In this document: one piece after another, positions 32,414-39,353 of the stretch
Layout: every line of letters starts with the position of its first letter
How positions within the stretch are numbered: position 1 is the stretch's first letter
DNA from: Gallionella sp.
Lineage (GTDB): Bacteria; Pseudomonadota; Gammaproteobacteria; Burkholderiales; Gallionellaceae
Direction: 5' to 3'
Assembly (NCBI GenBank): GCA_030653355.1
Contig: JAURZN010000057.1
Location: 1 to 41,058, forward strand
Length of the DNA: 41,058 bases
Made by a program: the position numbers and the translations under genes
Notes under the pieces: generated by a model
What the model was told of the DNA's origin: nothing
The model's database searches: none
Seen by the model: the letters and a program-made list of their open reading frames with translations, nothing else

Positions 32414-33451
32414 ATGACGACACCCGCACAAAAAATTCTCCATGACGTTTTCGGCTACGCCACCTTTCGCGGCGAGCAGCAAGCCATCGTCGAACAAATA
32501 GCCGGTGGCGGCGACGCACTGGTTCTGATGCCGACCGGGGGCGGGAAATCGCTGTGCTACCAGATTCCTGCCCTGCTCAGGCCGGGCGTCGCCATCGTGG
32601 TCTCGCCGCTGATCGCACTGATGCAGGATCAGGTCGATGCTCTGCGTCAGCTCGGTGTGCGCGCCGCCTATCTGAATTCCAGCCTGTCCGCCGATGACGC
32701 CCGCGAGGTTCAGGGGCAGTTGCGGCGAGGCGAACTCGATTTACTGTACGTCGCGCCCGAACGTCTGCTCAACGCAAACTTCCTCGCCCTGCTTGATCAA
32801 TTACACGACACCCCCTCTCCCTTGCAGGGAGAGGGCTGGGGTGAGGGTAGAAATGCTGGCATCGCGCTGTTCGCCATTGACGAGGCGCATTGCGTCTCGC
32901 AATGGGGGCATGACTTCCGTCCGGAATACCGCGAACTGACGATATTGCAGCAGCGTTTCCCCGACGTGCCACGCATCGCACTCACTGCCACGGCGGACGC
33001 ACCGACGCGACGCGAGATCGTGGAACGGCTGTCACTGGAACAGGCGCGCCAGTTCGTATCCAGCTTCGACCGCCCGAACATCCGCTATCGCGTCACCTTA
33101 AAATCAAACGCAATCAGTCAATTGCAGGATTTTATTGATAAGGAACATCCAGATGATGCGGGCATCGTATATTGCCTGTCGCGCAAGCGCGTAGATGAAA
33201 CGGCGGCCAAACTGGTGGCGCTAGGCCGGGACGCGCTCCCCTACCATGCAGGTCTGGATGCCGCCACGCGCGCCCGTCATCAAAGCCGTTTTTTGCGCGA
33301 GGAAGGCGTGATCATGGTGGCGACTGTGGCGTTCGGCATGGGCATAGACAAGCCCAATGTGCGCTTCGTCGCTCACCTGGATTTACCCAAGAGCATGGAA
33401 GGCTATTATCAGGACAACTGCGAGTTACATAGCATGGACGCACACCATTAA
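32414..33451 (+). pseudogene. recQ: RecQ-type DNA helicase, truncated before motif VI
   Basis: 345 residues against about 600 for intact RecQ. The start is similar to RecQ (residues 1-20), Walker A is [14 protein letters not shown], the DEAH box is [18 protein letters not shown], and [20 protein letters not shown] and [20 protein letters not shown] (motif V) are all present. After GYYQ, where intact RecQ reads an ETGRAGRDG motif VI, the protein instead has 12 unrelated residues and stops. The RQC and HRDC domains are missing, and the other frames just downstream do not contain motif VI, so this is a sequence junction near 33412, not a frameshift. Without motif VI, ATP-driven unwinding should be lost. 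A palindromic repeat of about 48 bases is inserted in frame between motifs Ia and II. Confidence 0.9.
32811..32848. repeat. Palindromic repeat inserted in frame in recQ
   Basis: CCCTCTCCC and GGGAGAGGG form a perfect nine-base stem with a five-base loop, followed by CTGGGGTGAGGG. This is the form of a short repeat dispersed in many proteobacterial genomes. In the recQ frame it encodes [11 protein letters not shown] within about 16 extra residues that other RecQ proteins lack between the LLDQL helix and the [10 protein letters not shown] motif. Confidence 0.75.
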
Positions 33452-33778
33452 CTTTACAGTCTATGGACATCAATACTGTTTATACCCCTTGGATATATAG
33501 ATTCTCTGAAACATGAATGTTAAGAATTTAATCCGCCAAACAATAAATGACGAAGCAGATGCCCATTTCAGGTAATGAAAATTTTTGTGTAGTCTCAAAT
33601 TGAATAGCACGATTGCGGACGGTGGCGACCTCACACTATCGAGACAGTTCAGTCAGTCGCGATGAGCGGCTATCAGGCAGACAATTTACCGATGCACAGC
33701 AAATACCCTCACCAGGAGCATATTCAATTCCATGATGTTAAGTATTCGTTTAATCTGCTTCTTTCTTTTAGATTCCGA
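33452..33778. other. Non-coding junction after truncated recQ
   Basis: These 327 bases contain no convincing gene, and AT content is higher than in recQ or the pseudopilin genes. I see no transposase fragment and no clear inverted-repeat pair of an insertion sequence. It probably marks a deletion or replacement that removed the recQ 3' end. A 74-codon plus-strand frame (33662-33886) runs into the opposite-strand pseudopilin gene and is judged spurious. Confidence 0.6.
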
Positions 33779-34258
33779 TTAGCTGGGGTTTTTTGGCTGC
33801 ACCGGTCGATAAATAAATCGCCACTCCGAGTATTTCGTTTTGCCCGCAAGATACTGATCATTGTCATTAAAATTACCCGTCTTTAACGGCTTATCATCAG
33901 ACAGACTATAAACGCCCATAATTCCACCGCCTAGCGCTGGCACGACACCCCATTTATTAGTACGGGTCATGGGATCAATAAATACTTTACGCAAATAGCG
34001 GCGGGTCGCAAGCTGACGTTCGTCTTTTAAAAGGTCGTCGAGCGTCTCTGGATATTTTTTTAGTGAACCGGGCGAGTGCTCATAATATTGACCAATCGCA
34101 TCACGAAACTGTTTGCCAACCAGCAATAATTCGCGCTCCCGGTCACGCTGTTGTGAGGTACTCCACACCACACCCGTTGTCGCCAGAACGGCTCCCATTA
34201 TGGCAACCAGAAACAAGGCCGCCAGATAGGTAAATCCGGATTGCCGAACACGATTCAT
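33779..34258 (-). CDS. Pseudopilin with non-canonical N-terminus
   Basis: A 159-residue type II secretion/type IV pilus-like pseudopilin, last of three. After a short basic leader (MNRVRQSG) it reads FTYLAALFLVAIMGAVLATT: the usual Glu at position 5 of the mature protein is replaced by Ala, as in tip subunits of the GspK kind. The hydrophobic helix is followed by QQRDRERELLLVGKQFRDAI and the ending DPMTRTNKWGVV. The ATG overlaps the previous gene's TAA by one base. This protein class is common in betaproteobacterial operons with a secretin. It is probably a minor pseudopilin processed by a prepilin peptidase encoded elsewhere. Confidence 0.85.
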   Translation of the reverse strand: MNRVRQSGFTYLAALFLVAIMGAVLATTGVVWSTSQQRDRERELLLVGKQFRDAIGQYYEHSPGSLKKYPETLDDLLKDERQLATRRYLRKVFIDPMTRTNKWGVVPALGGGIMGVYSLSDDKPLKTGNFNDNDQYLAGKTKYSEWRFIYRPVQPKNPS

Positions 34259-34632
34259 TACCAGTCACCGTACGTTGTTCCGTCGCGTGCTTTTCCGTAC
34301 GCCCCGCTTTTTACATCAAATACCCCGCCTTTTTGCGTATCGTCAGGCGGAACGATTGTCCAGGTAGCCGCACTGTCAGTGACAGGATCAACGGGGACTT
34401 TACGTAAATATTTCAGCTTCACCAAGTCATCCAGACTGCCCGGATATTTGCCAGTATCGGAATAGTATTTGTCGATGGATTCGCGAAGAGTCGCCAGATT
34501 TTCATGTAGCACAGACTCTTTGGTTCTGTCGATACTACCGAAATAGCGCGGCACCGCTATCGTCAGCAGCAAAGCGATTATAGTCATCACCACCAGAAGT
34601 TCGATCAGCGTAAAGCCGCGTTTACCATTCAC
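34258..34632 (-). CDS. GspG-like pseudopilin
   Basis: A 124-residue protein starting at GTG 34632, giving MNGKRGFTLIELLVVMTIIA, a short basic leader and a standard prepilin cleavage site after Gly with Glu at mature position 5. An ATG at 34647 would overlap the previous gene by 26 bases and lengthen the leader by five residues. The rest has GspG features: TKESVLHENLATLRESIDKYYSDTG in two pieces and YLRKVPVDPVTDSAATW. It is likely the major pseudopilin of this set. The gene is translationally coupled to its neighbours. Confidence 0.88.
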   Translation of the reverse strand: MNGKRGFTLIELLVVMTIIALLLTIAVPRYFGSIDRTKESVLHENLATLRESIDKYYSDTGKYPGSLDDLVKLKYLRKVPVDPVTDSAATWTIVPPDDTQKGGVFDVKSGAYGKARDGTTYGDW

Positions 34633-35107
34633 GATAGGCAACCCCATTTAGCCCGGTACCGGCAGTCATTGAGTAAATATCGTAGACATCTTTCCCCGGT
34701 TTGGGGTCGGAGCCTGAAGACTCATAGCTACGCAATCCCCAGGTTTTCTCAGCAGGAATATCACGATCATTGCTGAACGGATCGCGGGGAATGCGTCGTA
34801 AAAAATAAAGCCGGGGTTTCGCGACAGCCGGGCTTTTTGCATCCTCTACGCCATCAGCCAGAATTTTAAGTGACGGGGGATAACCGGATTCTCCTGCCCT
34901 GTTCAGGATATGTCCATCATCCCAGGCACGTTTGTAGGCATCGACCGCTTCGCGAATCTGCCATAAGCTGCTACGTAACTCGCGCTCCTTGCTGCGCTGA
35001 TACGCCAGTTCCGCCATAGGAAACGCGATGGTGGACAGCAGGGCGATGATCGCTGCCGTTACAGCCATCTCGATCAACGTAAACCCTCTGACCCTCTGCG
35101 CCTTCAT
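34622..35107 (-). CDS. GspG/GspH-like pseudopilin
   Basis: A 161-residue pseudopilin. Leader MKAQRVRG is followed by FTLIEMAVTAAIIALLSTIA, with the conserved Glu at mature position 5 and a hydrophobic helix. The soluble part includes the ERELRSSLWQIREAVDAYKR amphipathic helix and an IPRDPFSND loop, similar to the other two pseudopilins. It starts 12 bases after the secretin stop. With the following two genes it forms a set of pseudopilins that probably assemble a short pseudopilus. Confidence 0.87.
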   Translation of the reverse strand: MKAQRVRGFTLIEMAVTAAIIALLSTIAFPMAELAYQRSKERELRSSLWQIREAVDAYKRAWDDGHILNRAGESGYPPSLKILADGVEDAKSPAVAKPRLYFLRRIPRDPFSNDRDIPAEKTWGLRSYESSGSDPKPGKDVYDIYSMTAGTGLNGVAYREW

Positions 35108-35119
35108 ATAAATTCGTGA

Positions 35120-37438
35120 CTAATCGCTGATCGACACGGAATATGCATCCGGCAACTCCGGGTTAGGCAGCTTATCCCCTAAACCGACCGGCGTCGCGGC
35201 AAGCAGTTTAACTTCAGATTTGGCTTGTGCCGTGAGCGCTTTAAAAGTAACAGTCGTCAGACTGTCTTCGCCTGCAGCCCCCACAGCACCCGGACGCACC
35301 ACACCGACAAATATTTTTCCGCCAGCGATATCCACATTACTGGTGAAGCTCGTTTGCGCGGCATTTTGTTTGAAGAATCCACCCTCGGCCACCTCCACAA
35401 CTTTCAAGGCTGCAGCATCGTAGGCTAACTGGAACGGCAAACTGCGCAAGCCGCCATCCGTTTTGAGTATTAATGTCACTTTAAATTGCTCGCCCGCTTT
35501 AACTTGTCTGGGTCCTTGCCAGGACAATCCAATGTGAGTCGGCGCAACTGATGCACTCACCTCAGCATCTTTACCCTCGTCTGATTTAACCTCATCCGTC
35601 GAAGGCTGCCCTGTCGCATTCGGTATTGACGATTTCGGTTTGTCGAAATCCTGTTCGTTTGACTTCGTTTTGTGCAGTAAAAGTGGTGTCGTTCTCAGTA
35701 TCGTTTCACTGCCGGACCAGAACTCGGAAGCCTGCGCATCCGGGCGCTTCAGGTTTCTGATCAAATGAGGCGTGATGGACAATACGATCTCTGTTTTTTG
35801 GTTGTCATCCCGGTGCGTGGAAAACAGTCTGCCGAGCACCGGCAAATCACCAAGTCCCGGCAATTTATTAGCCGTTTTCCGGTCTTCGTTGTTAATCAGA
35901 CCCGCCAGCACCTGAGTTTCACCATCTTTCAGGCGCAAGACGGTCGAAGCGGTTCGCGAACCGATCTGGTAAGTCAGTGTGCCGTTCTTGCTGGTGATCT
36001 GGTTCACGATGGAACTGACCTCCAGCGAAACCTTGATTGCCACGTCATCGTGCAGATAAATCGTCGGCTGCACATCCAGCTTGAGACCGACATCGACGTA
36101 CTGCACGCTGTCAGAGACGAATCCTGTTGCCGTCGAAGTCGTCGTAATCACCGGAACCCGGTCGCCGATCATGATCTTCGCCTGTTCGCGGTTACGCGTG
36201 CGAATGCGCGGGTTAGCCAGCAGGTTGATATCCGTATCATCCTTTTTTGCATTAATAACCGTATTGGTGACGCTGGCACTGATGCGGCTGGAATTGATGC
36301 TTTTAAGATCGCGCAAGGTCAGCGCACCGCCACCCGCCCCAGCGATAGGCGCCAGCGTCAGTTGTTCCGGATATTTAATACCCAGATCGAGCAAGCGTGA
36401 ACGCTTCACTTCCAGAACTTCCACTTCCAGCATGACTTCCGGCTCTGCCAGATCCTGCATGGCAATCAGTTTTTCGGCGAGCCGGATCGTCTCCGGCGTA
36501 TCGCGCATGACCATCATGTTGAGCTTTTCATCCACATAGATTTCGCGCGTTTTGAGCAACATTTTGACCATGCTCATGGTCTGCTTGACATCGGCATTTT
36601 CAATATAAAAGCTTTTGACCATCAGTTCCTGATATTCGCGAACCTTGTCCGGCGTATTCGGATAGATCAGCACGGTATTGGAATCCAGAACTTTTTTCTC
36701 AAGCTTGCTGGTGGTCAACATCAGATCGAGCACATTTTCCAGCGAACTCTTTTTTACAAAGATCGTTGTGGTCAGATCAGGACGCACATCCTTGTCGAGA
36801 ATGAAGTTGATGCCGCTGGTATGCGATAGCACTTCAAACACCATTTTCAGGTTGGCATCGCGAAACTCCAGCGTAATGGGTTTCTTGTACAGCGATTTGA
36901 GTGTCGGTACCGCCAGCCCCTCTCTGGACTGTTGCGCTTCGATTTCACGTTTGAGCGCCAGCACTTCGGTATTGGCGGGGTTTTCTATCAATGCAGGCTG
37001 CAATTTCGACAGCGCCTCATCGAATTCATTGGTTTTAAGCAGAACTCGGGCTTCTTCAAGTAAAGTCTGATGACGGCGGTCTTTGCTCAGTTCATCAATT
37101 CCGTTCTGAGCGCGCTTGTTTCCGGCTTCTATCGCAAGAACACGACGATAAAGCTTTTCGGCGGTATCCAGATGTCCGACCGCACGTTCTTCAGCGGCCT
37201 GATTCAACAAAAAATTGATGGACTCTTCGCGTTTTCTGATGGACTGTGCGCGGTAATGCAAATCGGAGGTATCTGACTTGGCGGCCTGATCCAGCTTGGC
37301 GACACCCTCCTCGAAATTACCCTGTTCGATCTGTTTCAACCCTTCCCGGTTCAGCCGTTCGGCTGCGCAACCGTACAGCATTGCGACCAGTAACATTCCA
37401 ATCGCCAAGTTGCGAACTATCTGTCCTGATTTGATCAT
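35120..37438 (-). CDS. GspD/PilQ-type secretin with C-terminal cohesin-like domain
   Basis: A 772-residue outer-membrane secretin. The N-terminus is a lipoprotein-like signal with Cys 24 after LYG. A TPR-type helical repeat region follows (about 25-170), then an STN-like segment (ITLEFRDANLKMVFEVLSH, about 190), N1-type repeats (about 265-340) and the secretin domain (about 345-560), which ends with the signature NKLPGLGDLPVLGRLFS. After a low-complexity linker (about 570-635) comes GEQFKVTLILKTDGG...FQLAYDAAALKVVEV...GGKIFVGVVR, which fits a cohesin-type beta-sandwich (about 640-772). The fusion of a cohesin-like domain to a secretin is known from betaproteobacteria but is uncharacterised to my knowledge. 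The start overlaps the stop of the PilP-like gene by four bases. The substrate is unknown. Confidence 0.9.
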   Translation of the reverse strand: MIKSGQIVRNLAIGMLLVAMLYGCAAERLNREGLKQIEQGNFEEGVAKLDQAAKSDTSDLHYRAQSIRKREESINFLLNQAAEERAVGHLDTAEKLYRRVLAIEAGNKRAQNGIDELSKDRRHQTLLEEARVLLKTNEFDEALSKLQPALIENPANTEVLALKREIEAQQSREGLAVPTLKSLYKKPITLEFRDANLKMVFEVLSHTSGINFILDKDVRPDLTTTIFVKKSSLENVLDLMLTTSKLEKKVLDSNTVLIYPNTPDKVREYQELMVKSFYIENADVKQTMSMVKMLLKTREIYVDEKLNMMVMRDTPETIRLAEKLIAMQDLAEPEVMLEVEVLEVKRSRLLDLGIKYPEQLTLAPIAGAGGGALTLRDLKSINSSRISASVTNTVINAKKDDTDINLLANPRIRTRNREQAKIMIGDRVPVITTTSTATGFVSDSVQYVDVGLKLDVQPTIYLHDDVAIKVSLEVSSIVNQITSKNGTLTYQIGSRTASTVLRLKDGETQVLAGLINNEDRKTANKLPGLGDLPVLGRLFSTHRDDNQKTEIVLSITPHLIRNLKRPDAQASEFWSGSETILRTTPLLLHKTKSNEQDFDKPKSSIPNATGQPSTDEVKSDEGKDAEVSASVAPTHIGLSWQGPRQVKAGEQFKVTLILKTDGGLRSLPFQLAYDAAALKVVEVAEGGFFKQNAAQTSFTSNVDIAGGKIFVGVVRPGAVGAAGEDSLTTVTFKALTAQAKSEVKLLAATPVGLGDKLPNPELPDAYSVSISD

Positions 37439-38025
37439 TGAGGGAAGTTTTCTGTACTCTGAATTAAAGGAATCAGGGGTGTTTGTTGCTGGGTGGGTAC
37501 GCTGTCCGCCATCATCTCCATGCCCGGAGATGAGGTGCTCAGTGCCTGTCTGATGTCCAGTGGCAGATAGGTCAGCGTCATCTGGCTTGTTGAAATATGA
37601 TCCACCCGGTAAAGGTTATCAATCGTATCGCCCTGACTGACCGTATAAGCGCGTACACCCTGTGATAGATACACCACCACCGGTTCGCCCTCTTCGTGTA
37701 TTTTCCCCATGTAGCGGAATGGCAACGGCGGCGCAGTCGGCTTGGGCGCTTCCTGCACCACCACTTTCTGCGGCGGCGGAGGGGGCGGCGGAATGTACCA
37801 GGATTTACCGGCAAACGGGTCCTGTTCGGGTTCGCCAGCTTCCGCCCGCGCCAATTTTGCAAGCTGCAGCACAGGCAATCGCGTCTCATTCGATTCACGA
37901 CGGGACGGCTTGCTTTCTGCCACAGGTGTGACCACACCAGCAGCAGAATCGTCGCCGACCAGTGCAGCTGCAGCCAGCGAGCCTGTCAGCATCAGCCCCA
38001 GAAAAATTGTGCTGCGTTTAAACAT
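37435..38025 (-). CDS. PilP/GspC-like periplasmic protein
   Basis: A 196-residue protein with an N-terminal signal/anchor segment (STIFLGLMLTGSLAAAALV), a disordered region, and a proline run (WYIPPPPPPP, about residues 76-85). These precede a small beta domain with LPFRYMGKIHEEGEPVVVYL and GVRAYTVSQGDTIDNLYRVD. This combination, next to a secretin and a PilO-like protein, matches PilP/GspC homology-region proteins that tie the inner-membrane assembly to the secretin. Assignment rests on domain layout and position; no family-wide motif is decisive. It is followed by the secretin with a four-base overlap. Confidence 0.75.
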   Translation of the reverse strand: MFKRSTIFLGLMLTGSLAAAALVGDDSAAGVVTPVAESKPSRRESNETRLPVLQLAKLARAEAGEPEQDPFAGKSWYIPPPPPPPQKVVVQEAPKPTAPPLPFRYMGKIHEEGEPVVVYLSQGVRAYTVSQGDTIDNLYRVDHISTSQMTLTYLPLDIRQALSTSSPGMEMMADSVPTQQQTPLIPLIQSTENFPQ

Positions 38026-38027
38026 GC

Positions 38028-38570
38028 CTATTCCTCAGCCAGAAACAGCGTCATTTTAACCTGTGCGTCGAGCACGGTGTCGCTGATCTTTTGCCGCTGA
38101 AATTCGACACTATCCAGTGATAGATAAGGCATGTCGGCCAGCGCCTGCGACAGAAATATACGCAGGTGCAGATAGTCGCTTTTGATCGGCAGCACGATTT
38201 CATAGCGCGCCAGCTTGTCGGCTCCGTTGCGCAGCAGATGGTATTCGCCCTGCGCAAACGTCACGCCTTGTGCGACGGCGGCTTCATGCAGCTTGTCCAG
38301 CGCATCGGATTTGTCTTGTAGTTTGGGGAAGATGCCGTAAAACTCGGTCAATTGTCGGTCAGGTGACAGTTGATCCGGTTGCTGACTGAGCGGCACTTTT
38401 GCCGCAGCAGCGCTTTTTAACGAGGCCATCTCATGGCCGGTCGGCACGATAGCGCCCAGATAAAATATCGCGCAGAACGCCAGCAACCCCAGGCCCACCA
38501 CGCCGGGCAGGCCGATCTGCTCCAGCGTTCGGCGGGAATACCAAGCAAGCTTTTGAGGGAGGAGCGTCAT
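38028..38570 (-). CDS. PilO/GspM-like inner-membrane protein
   Basis: A 180-residue protein with one transmembrane helix (about residues 20-42, GVVGLGLLAFCAIFYLGA), then a coiled coil and a ferredoxin-like domain containing YEIVLPIKSDYLHLRIFLSQ. This is the PilO/GspM layout: the protein links the cytoplasmic platform to PilP and the secretin. It is the first gene of the cluster here. The usual upstream PilM and PilN (or GspL) are absent, as are ATPase and platform genes in this window. No clear ribosome-binding site is visible before the ATG, so the operon front may have been lost or the missing genes may lie elsewhere. Confidence 0.75.
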   Translation of the reverse strand: MTLLPQKLAWYSRRTLEQIGLPGVVGLGLLAFCAIFYLGAIVPTGHEMASLKSAAAAKVPLSQQPDQLSPDRQLTEFYGIFPKLQDKSDALDKLHEAAVAQGVTFAQGEYHLLRNGADKLARYEIVLPIKSDYLHLRIFLSQALADMPYLSLDSVEFQRQKISDTVLDAQVKMTLFLAEE

Positions 38571-38787
38571 GATTGGGTTATATTAAAAGTTTTTTCGGCA
38601 GTGAGTATAAATTTATTGGGAGTTAAATGAATTCAACACGTTGATCTATAACAATATTCTATTAGTTTCATAAATGCGATATTGCAAGACCTGCCCCCGA
38701 GACCTGGGAATTAACATTCACGGAGTGAGGCGGGTGTTATTCACTCTATTATCTGGGACAGCAGTGAACCCGGCCCCATTGATCCCA

Positions 38788-39345
38788 TCAAAATGGCAAA
38801 AAACGTATTATTGCTTCACCTCTACTTTTACTCTTAAAGAACAATAGGTTAGTACTCTTCACACTATAAATTTTATGGACAACCAGTGCTCCTGTATTAT
38901 CTTTGGAAAACCTGAATGTGGATTTCATGTCATAGGTCGAGCCATCGCCATGTCCTCTTTCGCTGTATTCATAGACAAGAACTCCTGCAACACAGCCAAT
39001 GTTGATTGAAAAATCCGGGACTGGTTCAACGTCCTTTCCGTATACTTTAATCCGTAACGTACTATTCTCAACATTGTGAATAAGCTCGGTTTCCATTGGC
39101 TCACCTTTTATAAGAGGTTTTCCAAACATTACCCCAATTAATGAAACGCCATCAATCTCGCCACTTGTCTCGCCTACATATCGATATGTCCCACTGATTG
39201 AATGGCATAATTGCTCACTAACTTTTCTTGAATCCAAGTTCTGTGCGTTCACAGTCGCTGAATTCGCACAATTTGTGCCGACAAGCGTTAAACACCAAAA
39301 CACAATTTGCAACCATGTGTCATTACGATTCACAGGCAAACTCAT
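38788..39345 (-). CDS. Small exported protein downstream of RHS toxin (possible immunity)
   Basis: A 185-residue protein that I do not recognise. It has a hydrophobic N-terminal segment (WLQIVFWCLTLVGTN) and a probable signal peptide with cleavage near NSATVNA, so it is probably periplasmic or membrane-associated. The remainder is mostly beta-strand (SISGTYRYVGE, TLRIKVYGKD, STFRFSKDNTG) and lower in GC than the genes to its left. It starts eight bases after the stop of the RHS gene, in the position of an immunity gene. If so, the toxin acts in the cell envelope (inference). Alternatively it is an unrelated cargo gene. Confidence 0.5.
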   Translation of the reverse strand: MSLPVNRNDTWLQIVFWCLTLVGTNCANSATVNAQNLDSRKVSEQLCHSISGTYRYVGETSGEIDGVSLIGVMFGKPLIKGEPMETELIHNVENSTLRIKVYGKDVEPVPDFSINIGCVAGVLVYEYSERGHGDGSTYDMKSTFRFSKDNTGALVVHKIYSVKSTNLLFFKSKSRGEAIIRFLPF

Positions 39346-39353
39346 AGCGCTTC

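Noticed and set aside
33400-33460. recQ broken by a simple frameshift or sequencing error
   Set aside because: The expected motif VI sequence is not found in any of the three forward frames just downstream, so the downstream DNA is different, not shifted.
33662-33886. 74-codon gene between recQ and the pseudopilins
   Set aside because: It overlaps the opposite-strand pseudopilin end, lacks a ribosome-binding site, and its translation shows no recognisable domain.
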